DNA of 32,180 bases, taken from positions 1 through 32,180 of the forward strand of contig JACMNW010000052.1 in assembly GCA_014378345.1 (NCBI GenBank), given 5' to 3'. The stretch is from Pseudorhodobacter sp. (GTDB lineage: Bacteria; Pseudomonadota; Alphaproteobacteria; Rhodobacterales; Rhodobacteraceae). Position numbers and translations under genes: made by a program. The notes beneath the pieces are model-generated. The model was not told the DNA's origin and made no database searches. It saw nothing but the letters and a program-made list of their open reading frames with translations. Below are positions 8,292 to 14,840 of this stretch, piece after piece. Numbering within the stretch: position 1 is the first letter of the stretch; each line of letters starts with the position of its first letter.

Positions 8292-9288
8292 CCTGCGGTA
8301 TCACGGCACTTGGGTCACTTTCCCCCGGATCGCCATTGATTACATCTGTCGTCGTGCCGCCAGCGGGCGTTAATATTGGTGCATCTGGCGCCGGTCCTTC
8401 GGCAAGTGGGGTAGGAACTGCGGGCGGCAACGGTGGCCCTACTATCCCGCCAGAATTTGTGATTGGTGCCAGATCATGGCTGCGCAAAACACGCAAAAAC
8501 TCTAGTCGGCCATAGTCTGCAGACAGCAGCACACGCAGGCGTTTATCGCTGCCAAGGGCAACTTGCCCGACTAACAAATCAGCCGGAAATACGCCACCGT
8601 CGCCCGACGTAACCACACGGTCGCCGGGACGTACCTGATCTTGATCTTCAATAAAATCCAGCGGTGGCAAGGTTGAGTTATCGCCAGATAGTAATGCTTT
8701 TTGCCCAGAGGGTTGAATTGTTACCGGAATCCGACTGTTGCTGTCTGTCAATAAGATAACACGGCTGGTGGTTGGGCCAACACCTGCAATCCGGCCCACC
8801 AAGCCAATTCCGTCCATCGTCGCCCAACCATCCAGAATTCCATCGCGTTCCCCAACGTTCAAAAGCACCGATTGCCGGAACGGAGAACCGGAATCCGCAA
8901 GAACAATGCCGGTAACATGGGTAAACTTGGGGTCCAGCCGCACCTGATTGAGGTCAAGAAGGCGGGCGTTTTTCTGTTCCAACTGAAGGGCGGCTTCTTT
9001 CCATGCCTTCATCTGTTGCAATTCACGGCGTAATTCTTGATTTTGTTCGTAGATGCGCGTGTAGGATTGAAAGTCGTCAATCATGGCCGCAGCTTTGGTC
9101 ACCGGAAGAAGCGCCCAATCAAAGCTTGGCACTACCTTGTCAACCAATACAGCACGGAACCGTTCCATCCTTGGGCTGTCTACGCGCCACAACAGAAAAA
9201 TTGCCAACAACAGCAGAACCAGAAGACCCACCATAATCCTGCGGACTGGGCGACCAAATTCTTCGGGTCCGGTGCGGGTTTTTGCCAC
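8275..9288 (-). CDS. mreC: Rod-shape determining protein MreC
   Basis: MreC is a bitopic periplasmic scaffold linking MreB filaments to PBP2 and RodA. The 337-residue protein has a cytoplasmic N-terminus, a membrane anchor (IMVGLLVLLLLAIFLLW, about 19-35), a coiled-coil stretch (about 75-115, IYEQNQELRRELQQM) and the beta-rich core with GERDGILDGWATMDGIGLVG. An unusually long Pro/Ala/Gly-rich C-terminal tail follows from about residue 280. The start is GTG at 9288, preceded by GAGG. There is a 53-bp gap to the upstream mreB on the same strand. Confidence 0.95.
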   Translation of the reverse strand: MAKTRTGPEEFGRPVRRIMVGLLVLLLLAIFLLWRVDSPRMERFRAVLVDKVVPSFDWALLPVTKAAAMIDDFQSYTRIYEQNQELRRELQQMKAWKEAALQLEQKNARLLDLNQVRLDPKFTHVTGIVLADSGSPFRQSVLLNVGERDGILDGWATMDGIGLVGRIAGVGPTTSRVILLTDSNSRIPVTIQPSGQKALLSGDNSTLPPLDFIEDQDQVRPGDRVVTSGDGGVFPADLLVGQVALGSDKRLRVLLSADYGRLEFLRVLRSHDLAPITNSGGIVGPPLPPAVPTPLAEGPAPDAPILTPAGGTTTDVINGDPGESDPSAVIPQGDTGG

Positions 9289-9341
9289 GGCTGCCTCAGT
9301 CTACAAAACTCTTGGGCGGATGGCCAAAGCGGGCCCCATGC

Positions 9342-10379
9342 TTAGCTATCGTAATCAATCACATGGCGCAGTTGTTTTTCATATTCCAGTGCTTTTCCAG
9401 TGCCCAGTGCCACACAATTCAGTGACTCGTTGGCAACCGAGATGGAAAGGCCCGTTTGTTCGCGCAAGCTAAGATCAAGATCGCCCAACAACGCGCCACC
9501 ACCGGTCAGCATCACACCGCGATCAACAATATCGGCAGCGAGGTCTGGCGGCGTTGCTTCCAGCGCCTGCATCACGGCATCACAGATCTGCTGCACAGGT
9601 TCGGCCAAAGCCTCGGCCACTTGTGCTTGGTTGATCTCAGTTTCCTTTGGCACGCCGTTCAGCAGATCGCGTCCACGAATATGCATCGACGTGCCACGCC
9701 CATCATCCGGCATCCGCGCAGTGCCGATAGATGTTTTGATGCGTTCGGCAGTGGATTCGCCGATCAGAAGGTTTTGGTGACGCCGCAGATAGTTGATGAT
9801 TGCATCATCCATCCGGTCGCCGCCGACACGCACGGACCGCGCGTACACGATATCACCCAGCGACAGCACCGCCACCTCGGTTGTGCCACCGCCAATATCA
9901 ACGACCATATTGCCAGTGGGATCAGTGATCGGCATGCCAGCCCCGATCGCCGCGGCAATCGGTTCCGCAATAAGCCCCGCGCGGCGTGCGCCGGCTGACA
10001 GAACCGATTGGCGGATCGCGCGTTTTTCCACCGGCGTCGCACCATAGGGCACGCAGACAATGATCTTGGGCTTCGAGAATGTCGTGCGCTTGTGCACCTT
10101 GCGGATGAAATGCTTGATCATTTCTTCGGCGGTATCAAAATCCGCAATCACACCGTCGCGCATCGGACGGATGGCCTGAATACTGCCCGGCGTGCGGCCC
10201 AGCATCAGCTTGGCATCTTCGCCAACCGCCAGAACCTGCTTTTTGCCATCCTTGATGTGATAGGCCACGACGGAGGGCTCGTTCAGCACAATCCCCTTTC
10301 CGCGCACGTAAACCAGCGTGTTCGCTGTGCCAAGGTCGATCGCCATGTCTGACGAGAAAAGACCAGAGAGTATCGACAT
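9342..10379 (-). CDS. mreB: Rod-shape determining actin homologue MreB
   Basis: MreB polymerises under the membrane and directs lateral wall synthesis. The 345-residue length is standard. The actin-fold motifs are phosphate-1 DLGTANTLVYVRGKGI (about 16-31), phosphate-2 VVDIGGGTTEVAVLSLGDIV (split as VVDIGGGTTE and VAVLSLGDIV, about 160-180) and the adenosine motif LTGGGALL near 291-298. A membrane-proximal N-terminal loop (ILSGLFSSD) precedes the fold. It is the first gene of the leftward mreB-mreC-mreD-mrdA-rodA row. Confidence 0.97.
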   Translation of the reverse strand: MSILSGLFSSDMAIDLGTANTLVYVRGKGIVLNEPSVVAYHIKDGKKQVLAVGEDAKLMLGRTPGSIQAIRPMRDGVIADFDTAEEMIKHFIRKVHKRTTFSKPKIIVCVPYGATPVEKRAIRQSVLSAGARRAGLIAEPIAAAIGAGMPITDPTGNMVVDIGGGTTEVAVLSLGDIVYARSVRVGGDRMDDAIINYLRRHQNLLIGESTAERIKTSIGTARMPDDGRGTSMHIRGRDLLNGVPKETEINQAQVAEALAEPVQQICDAVMQALEATPPDLAADIVDRGVMLTGGGALLGDLDLSLREQTGLSISVANESLNCVALGTGKALEYEKQLRHVIDYDS

Positions 10380-10558
10380 GGTTAGCGTGATCCTGTTTTC
10401 ATGTTTGGGGCGTCACGTCCCGACTCGCGACACAGCGCAAGCGCAAGCATATAGGCCCGACGCTGCATAAGGGGAAGGGTCTTGGCAAGCACCTTGGGCA
10501 CGTTGGCGCCGGAAGGTTTGCCGAAACCGGCTTGCAGCCAATTTCGATTTTTGCAGGA

Positions 10559-10621
10559 ATGTTGGCAAAGATCAAAGATGAGGCAATTCAAATAAACAAG
10601 CGTATCACCGATGTTCGATAA
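10559..10621 (+). CDS. Possible 20-residue mini-ORF on plus strand
   Basis: An ATG at 10559 is preceded by AGGA at short spacing and opens a 20-codon frame, rich in Lys, Asp and Ile, that stops with TAA at 10621. An intrinsic terminator pointing the same way begins 16 bp later. The combination could be a tiny gene or the body of a small RNA, antisense to the mreB leader. Such short frames occur easily by chance, so this stays low confidence. Confidence 0.2.
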   Translation: MLAKIKDEAIQINKRITDVR

Positions 10622-10636
10622 ATCCAGATCAGCCAT

Positions 10637-10673
10637 TTCGTCACGCAGCTTTTTAACGCGTGACGAATTTTTT
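10637..10673 (+). terminator. Intrinsic terminator facing right, between leuA and mreB
   Basis: TTCGTCACGC (10637-10646) and GCGTGACGAA (10658-10667) form a perfect 10-bp stem with an 11-base loop, followed on the plus strand by six T residues (10668-10673). On the minus strand, the direction of leuA and mreB, the stem is followed by AATGG and no T-tract. It would therefore terminate a rightward transcript. It may still act as a weak 3' hairpin for leuA. Confidence 0.7.
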
Positions 10674-10685
10674 GGTCAGCCCGGC

Positions 10686-12269
10686 TCAGGATTGATCTTT
10701 GTAGTGGATCGACTTGGTATCGTCGCCCGGCGCAGATGATTTGCGGCGCTGGATCAGGCGGTTCAGCGCATTAATATAAGCTTTCACCGAAGCTACGACC
10801 GTATCTGTATCGGCTGATTGGCCAGTTGCAATACGTCCGTCTTCTTCAACACGCACCGATACGGTTGCTTGTGCGTCGGTGCCTTCTGTTACGGCGTGTA
10901 CCTGATAAAGTTGCAACCGTGCGCCGTGCGGATACAGCATTTTTACGGCATTGAACGCAGCATCAACAGGCCCGTCACCTGTTGCATCAATCGAATGGTC
11001 AACCCCTTCGATGGTCAGGGTCAGTTCCGCCTCTTGCGGGCCATCGGTGCCGCAAACCACGCGCAGGCGTTTGATCTGCAGCGTGTCATGCGCCTCAGAA
11101 GTCCCGTGATCTTGCATCAGCGCGATCAGGTCATCGTCGTAGACTTCCTTTTTGCGGTCGGCCAGAGCTTTGAACCGCACAAAGACATCGGCCAACTGAT
11201 TGTCGGCCAGTTCAAACCCCAGATCGCGCAGCTTTGCGCGCAGGGCCGCACGGCCCGAATGTTTGCCCATCACCAATGAAGTTTCCGCAAGCCCGATATC
11301 CGTAGGCCGCATGATTTCAAAGGTTTCCGCGTTTTTCAGCATACCATCCTGATGAATGCCGGATTCATGCGCGAACGCATTTTTGCCGACGATCGCTTTG
11401 TTGAACTGTACAGCAAAGCCCGACACAGTGGCCACTTTGCGTGAGATATTCATGATTTTGGTCGTATCAATGCGCGTGCGGTAGGGCAAAATATCATTGC
11501 GCACTTTCATCGCCATCACCACTTCTTCCAAGGCGGTGTTGCCCGCCCGTTCGCCAAGCCCGTTAATGGTGCATTCGATCTGGCGCGCGCCCGCCTCGAC
11601 AGCCGCCAGTGCATTGGCAGTAGCCATGCCCAGATCGTTGTGGCAATGCGTGGCAAAGATGATGTTATCGGCGCCCGGAACCCGTTCCAACAGCATGCGG
11701 ATCAGGGACGAGCTTTCGCGCGGCGCGATGTAGCCTACCGTGTCGGGGATATTCAGCGTGGTAGCCCCGGCCAAAATCGCAATTTCAACCACGCGGCACA
11801 GATAATCATGTTCCGTTCGCGTGGCGTCCATTGGCGACCACTGCACATTGTCACACAAATTGCGCGCATGGGTCACAGTTTCGTGGATCCGTTCAGCCAT
11901 CTGGTCCATCGTCAGATCATGCATGGCACGGTGCAGCGGTGATGTGCCGATAAACGTATGGATGCGCGGTGATTTCGCATGTTTCACCGCCTCCCAGCAG
12001 CGATCAATGTCTTTGAAATTTGCGCGTGCCAGTCCGCAGATGGTGGCGGTATTGCTTTGCTTGGCAATGGCGCTGACCGCCGCAAAATCGCCCTCCGAGG
12101 CAATCGGAAAACCAGCCTCGATAATATCCACGCCCATATCATCCAGCAGATGTGCTATCTCCAGCTTTTCATTGTGCGTCATCGTGGCACCCGGCGACTG
12201 CTCGCCATCGCGCAGGGTGGTATCAAAGATCAAGACACGGGGTTGCGTGCTTTTGTCGGTCATCGTCAT
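10686..12269 (-). CDS. leuA: 2-isopropylmalate synthase
   Basis: LeuA condenses acetyl-CoA with 2-ketoisovalerate in the first committed step of leucine synthesis. The 527-residue protein has the DRE-TIM barrel with DTTLRDGEQSPG (about 16-27; R20/D21 of the catalytic motif). The metal-binding HCH of ATHCHNDLGM and the GLGERAGN loop follow in the middle. The C-terminal LeuA allosteric domain (about 390-510), which binds leucine, includes DATGDGPVDAAFNAV. The ATG at 12269 has AGGA upstream; a second in-frame ATG lies two codons on. It is preceded by a 350-bp leader region holding a candidate leucine-rich leader peptide, consistent with end-product control. Confidence 0.97.
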   Translation of the reverse strand: MTMTDKSTQPRVLIFDTTLRDGEQSPGATMTHNEKLEIAHLLDDMGVDIIEAGFPIASEGDFAAVSAIAKQSNTATICGLARANFKDIDRCWEAVKHAKSPRIHTFIGTSPLHRAMHDLTMDQMAERIHETVTHARNLCDNVQWSPMDATRTEHDYLCRVVEIAILAGATTLNIPDTVGYIAPRESSSLIRMLLERVPGADNIIFATHCHNDLGMATANALAAVEAGARQIECTINGLGERAGNTALEEVVMAMKVRNDILPYRTRIDTTKIMNISRKVATVSGFAVQFNKAIVGKNAFAHESGIHQDGMLKNAETFEIMRPTDIGLAETSLVMGKHSGRAALRAKLRDLGFELADNQLADVFVRFKALADRKKEVYDDDLIALMQDHGTSEAHDTLQIKRLRVVCGTDGPQEAELTLTIEGVDHSIDATGDGPVDAAFNAVKMLYPHGARLQLYQVHAVTEGTDAQATVSVRVEEDGRIATGQSADTDTVVASVKAYINALNRLIQRRKSSAPGDDTKSIHYKDQS

Positions 12270-12297
12270 GGTCCTGTTTTTTGGGGTTTTGCTTCAA

Positions 12298-12346
12298 CTT
12301 TCGGGCGCTGTCATATCCGAGCGGCCGCACCCGAAAGGGCACGCTC
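12298..12346 (-). promoter_or_regulatory. Candidate leuA attenuator: mutually exclusive hairpins
   Basis: Read on the minus strand between the leader-peptide stop and leuA, CTTTCGGG (12337-12330) can pair perfectly with CCCGAAAG (12305-12298), an 8-bp stem. A competing stem, GAGCG (12346-12342) with CGCTC (12323-12319), encloses the first arm of that pair and overlaps the leader stop codon. A further CGCTG (12355-12351) can pair with CAGCG (12310-12306). No U-tract follows, so control would have to be Rho-dependent or act on translation rather than as a classical intrinsic attenuator. Confidence 0.45.
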
Positions 12347-12467
12347 AGCGCAGCGTAAGAAGAAGCAGGCCTTGGCCAGAAAGCACGCCCAAAGAGCACG
12401 CAAAAAGCACGCAAAAAGCACGCAAAGCAGTGGCGAATTTATGTTCCCGTTCCATCGCCGCAAGCAT
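12345..12467 (-). CDS. Candidate leucine leader peptide of leuA
   Basis: A 40-codon frame lies upstream of leuA on the same strand and ends ...GQGLLLLTLR-stop. Four consecutive leucine codons (CTG CTT CTT CTT) and a fifth two codons later sit immediately before the stop, and 10 of 40 residues are Leu. The stop is 75 bp from the leuA ATG, and alternative RNA hairpins lie in between. This is the classical layout of a ribosome-sensing leader peptide. The start is uncertain: ATG 12467 and ATG 12455 lack a clear Shine-Dalgarno, and GTG 12386 would give a 13-residue peptide. The middle of the frame is built of 11-bp tandem repeats. Confidence 0.55.
   Translation of the reverse strand: MLAAMEREHKFATALRAFCVLFACSLGVLSGQGLLLLTLR
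12380..12430. repeat. 11-bp tandem repeat in leuA leader
   Basis: Four units of AAAAAGCACGC or close variants run head to tail: 12380-12390 (AAAGCACGCCC), 12391-12401 (AAAGAGCACGC), 12402-12412 and 12413-12423 (identical), with a partial fifth to 12430. Because 11 is not a multiple of three, gain or loss of one unit would shift the reading frame of anything translated across it. Confidence 0.85.
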
Positions 12468-12511
12468 AGGGAGGATTTTGCGAAAGAAAAGCAGCTTTTC
12501 ATTTTGGTCTG

Positions 12512-12568
12512 AAAATCCCCGCCGGAGGCACCTGTTTTAAGGGTCAAATGCCTGCGGCGCGGATATTT
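12512..12568. repeat. Imperfect palindromic intergenic element
   Basis: AAAATCCCCGCCGGAGGCA (12512-12530) and TGCCTGCGGCGCGGATATTT (12549-12568) are near-perfect inverted repeats around an 18-base centre. The inner 14 bases match at 12 positions and the AT-rich ends also complement. It lies between the divergent leuA leader and SDR genes. The form resembles REP-like intergenic palindromes, and I recall similar elements in roseobacter genomes, but copy number cannot be tested here. Only this copy is seen in the window. Confidence 0.6.
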
Positions 12569-12633
12569 AAGCCAAAATGAATTGCGCAGCCGGTTTGCGG
12601 CGCTAGATACTGCGAGGCACAATGGAGGCAGCT

Positions 12634-13299
12634 ATGGAACGGGCACTGGTGATTGGGGCGTCGGGGGGAATTGGTCGATCTTTGGTCAGCGCCCTGCAGG
12701 GCAGGGGTGCGCAGGTGACCGGTCTGTCGCGGTCTGGTGACGGGCTGGATGTCACCGATGAGGTCAGCATTATCAAGGTGTTGGCAGCGGTCGAGGGGCT
12801 GTTTGATACAGTGATTGTGGCGACTGGGGCGCTTGAAATTGGCGCGCACAAGCCTGAAAAATCGCTTCGCGCCTTGGACCCGGCAGCGCTTGCGGCACAA
12901 TTTGCTTTGAACGCCACTGGGCCTGCTTTGGTTTTGAAACATGCCTTGCGGTTGATGCCGAAAGACCGCCCGGTGCGATTTGCCCCGTTGTCTGCGCGGG
13001 TGGCCTCGATCGGGGATAATGCGCTGGGGGGGTGGTATTCGTACCGGGCTGCAAAGGCCGCGTTGAACCAGTTGATCCATTCGGCTGCCATCGAAGTGGC
13101 GCGCAGCCATCCTCAGGCAGTCATAGCACTGGTGCATCCAGGCACCGTGGCTACCGGGTTTGGTGCCGCTTATATCGGCAATCATCCCACTGTTACGCCG
13201 GAGGTTGCGGCTGCAAATGTCTTGGCGGTTCTGGGTGGGCTGACCCAAACCGATACCGGCGGGTTCTTTGATTGGGCTGGCAAGCGCATTTCATGGTAG
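12634..13299 (+). CDS. Short-chain dehydrogenase/reductase (C-factor-like)
   Basis: The 221-residue SDR-family oxidoreductase has an N-terminal Rossmann motif GASGGIG (about residues 8-14), the VATGALE segment and the active-site YSYRAAKAALN with Tyr and Lys in YxxxK spacing. The catalytic Ser region is LSARVASIGDN. Sequence flavour is that of CsgA/C-factor-like SDRs; the substrate is unknown. The ATG at 12634 is preferred over 12622 because GGAGG lies 5 bases upstream of it. The stop overlaps the following photolyase gene by 7 bp, so the two are probably co-translated, which hints at a linked role that I cannot define. Confidence 0.88.
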   Translation: MERALVIGASGGIGRSLVSALQGRGAQVTGLSRSGDGLDVTDEVSIIKVLAAVEGLFDTVIVATGALEIGAHKPEKSLRALDPAALAAQFALNATGPALVLKHALRLMPKDRPVRFAPLSARVASIGDNALGGWYSYRAAKAALNQLIHSAAIEVARSHPQAVIALVHPGTVATGFGAAYIGNHPTVTPEVAAANVLAVLGGLTQTDTGGFFDWAGKRISW

Positions 13300-14825
13300 C
13301 CCCGCGATTGATCCTGATCCTTGGGGATCAGCTAACACTGGGATTATCCGCACTGCGGGCCGCAGACAAAGCCCTTGATGTTGTGGTGATGGCCGAGGTG
13401 ATGGCCGAAGGCACTTATGTGCCGCATCATCCACAGAAGATTGCGTTGGTCCTGACGGCAATGCGAAAGTTCGCGGCGGCGCTTTCGGCTGATGGCTGGC
13501 ACGTGGCTTATGCACGGCTTGATGATCCGCAAACCGGGGCGAGCATCGGCGCAGAGTTGCTGCGGCGTGCTGCGGAATTCGGGGCTACTGATGTGATTGC
13601 CACGCGACCCGGCGAATGGCGGCTGATCACAGCGCTGGAGACATTGCCGCTAAGCGTGACGTTGCTGCCGGATGACCGTTTCATTTGTTCAGAGATCGAG
13701 TTTTCCGAATGGGCATCGGGGCGCAAACAAATGCGCATGGAATATTTCTACCGCGATATGCGCCGGAAAACCGGGTTGATGATGGACGGCGACAAGCCCG
13801 CCGGTGGGCAGTGGAATTTTGATCATGACAACCGCAAGCCCGCCACTTCTGATATGTTTCGCACAGCGCCACTACGCTTTGTACCCGATGCGGTGACTGA
13901 AGAAGTATTGGCGCTGGTGGGTGCGCGGTTCGGCAATAATTTTGGCAAGTTGCATCCTTTTGGTTGGGCCACAGACAGGGCAGGGGCTCTTCGGGCGTTG
14001 GACCATTTCATAATCCATGCGTTGCCGACCTTTGGTGATTACCAAGACGCTATGTTATCGGCGGATCCGGTTCTATCGCATGCGCTGCTATCACCTTATT
14101 TGAATATTGGCCTGCTATCGCCAATCGAAGTGTGCCAACGGGCTGAGACGGCCTGGAGGGCAGGTGATGTGCCGATCAATGCTGCAGAAGGGTTCATCCG
14201 GCAAATCATCGGCTGGCGGGAATTCGTGCGCGGCATTTATTTTCAGCATGGGCCAGACTATGCCGCCCAAAATGGCCTGGGCCATTCCCGTGATTTGCCA
14301 GCCCTGTATTGGGGTGCGCCGACCAAAATGAACTGCTTGTCCCATGCGGTCGGACAAACGCGCGATTTGGCTTATGCGCATCACATCCAGCGTCTGATGG
14401 TCACAGGCAATTTTGCGCTGCTGGCAGGGGTTGATCCGGGCCATGTGCATGATTGGTATCTGGCGGTCTACATCGATGCCTTCGAATGGGTCGAGGCACC
14501 CAATACGATCGGCATGAGCCAGCACGCTGACGGCGGCGTATTAGGGTCAAAGCCCTATGTTTCGTCTGGTGCCTACATCGAGAGGATGTCGGATTATTGC
14601 AAAAACTGCGCGTATAGTGTGAAGGAAAAGGCCGGGCCAAACGCATGCCCTTTTAACTTACTTTACTGGCATTTTCTAATCCGTCACCGTGACCGGTTTG
14701 CCGCCAATCCCCGCATGGCGCAGATGTACCGCGTTTGGGACAAAATGGAAGGCGGTCACAAAAGCCGTGTGATCGATGATGCGACCAGCTTTTTGGCAAA
14801 GATGGACAGTGGCGCCTTAATCTGA
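13293..14825 (+). CDS. Iron-sulfur (6-4) photolyase / CryB-like cryptochrome
   Basis: This 510-residue member of the deoxyribodipyrimidine photolyase-related family (COG3046; Agrobacterium PhrB and Rhodobacter CryB) uses blue light and FAD to repair (6-4) photoproducts and in Rhodobacter also affects photosynthesis gene expression. The N-terminal antenna domain starts PRLILILGDQL. The FAD domain contains GFIRQIIGWREFVRG and NTIGMSQHADGG. Four cysteines, C348, C436, C439 and C452 (MNCLSH, DYCKNCAY, NACPFN), match the spacing of the PhrB [4Fe-4S] ligands exactly (350/438/441/454 less two). The ATG at 13293 overlaps the SDR stop by 7 bp. Repair versus signalling function is not decided by sequence. 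Confidence 0.94.
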   Translation: MVAPRLILILGDQLTLGLSALRAADKALDVVVMAEVMAEGTYVPHHPQKIALVLTAMRKFAAALSADGWHVAYARLDDPQTGASIGAELLRRAAEFGATDVIATRPGEWRLITALETLPLSVTLLPDDRFICSEIEFSEWASGRKQMRMEYFYRDMRRKTGLMMDGDKPAGGQWNFDHDNRKPATSDMFRTAPLRFVPDAVTEEVLALVGARFGNNFGKLHPFGWATDRAGALRALDHFIIHALPTFGDYQDAMLSADPVLSHALLSPYLNIGLLSPIEVCQRAETAWRAGDVPINAAEGFIRQIIGWREFVRGIYFQHGPDYAAQNGLGHSRDLPALYWGAPTKMNCLSHAVGQTRDLAYAHHIQRLMVTGNFALLAGVDPGHVHDWYLAVYIDAFEWVEAPNTIGMSQHADGGVLGSKPYVSSGAYIERMSDYCKNCAYSVKEKAGPNACPFNLLYWHFLIRHRDRFAANPRMAQMYRVWDKMEGGHKSRVIDDATSFLAKMDSGALI

Positions 14826-14840
14826 ACCCGCGGGTATCAA

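Larger units (their letters stand above)
10380..10685. other. leuA-mreB intergenic region
   Basis: About 300 bp separate the leuA stop from the mreB start, both read leftward. It must hold the mreB promoter, but I could not identify convincing -35/-10 boxes. It contains an 84-codon minus-strand open frame (10382-10636) that ends 2 bp before mreB. That frame begins right after a hairpin without a Shine-Dalgarno, so I do not call it a gene. On the plus strand there is a 20-codon frame (10559-10621) followed by an intrinsic terminator. Confidence 0.5.

Noticed and set aside
10382..10636. 84-codon minus-strand ORF ending just before mreB
   Set aside because: No Shine-Dalgarno, unusual Cys-containing composition, no family recognised and an initiation codon directly abutting a hairpin. 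Kept only as a remark on the intergenic region.
12380..12430. Short direct repeats considered as a CRISPR array
   Set aside because: Units are 11 bp with no spacers and no cas genes nearby; it is a simple tandem repeat.
12311..12622. 103-codon minus-strand frame through the leuA leader (Cys/Phe/Leu-rich)
   Set aside because: Its odd composition is produced by the 11-bp repeat read in another frame. The frame ending in four Leu codons is the more meaningful one.
12544..13248. 234-codon minus-strand open frame antisense to the SDR gene
   Set aside because: The plus strand carries the SDR motifs and a good Shine-Dalgarno; the minus frame has no recognisable domain.
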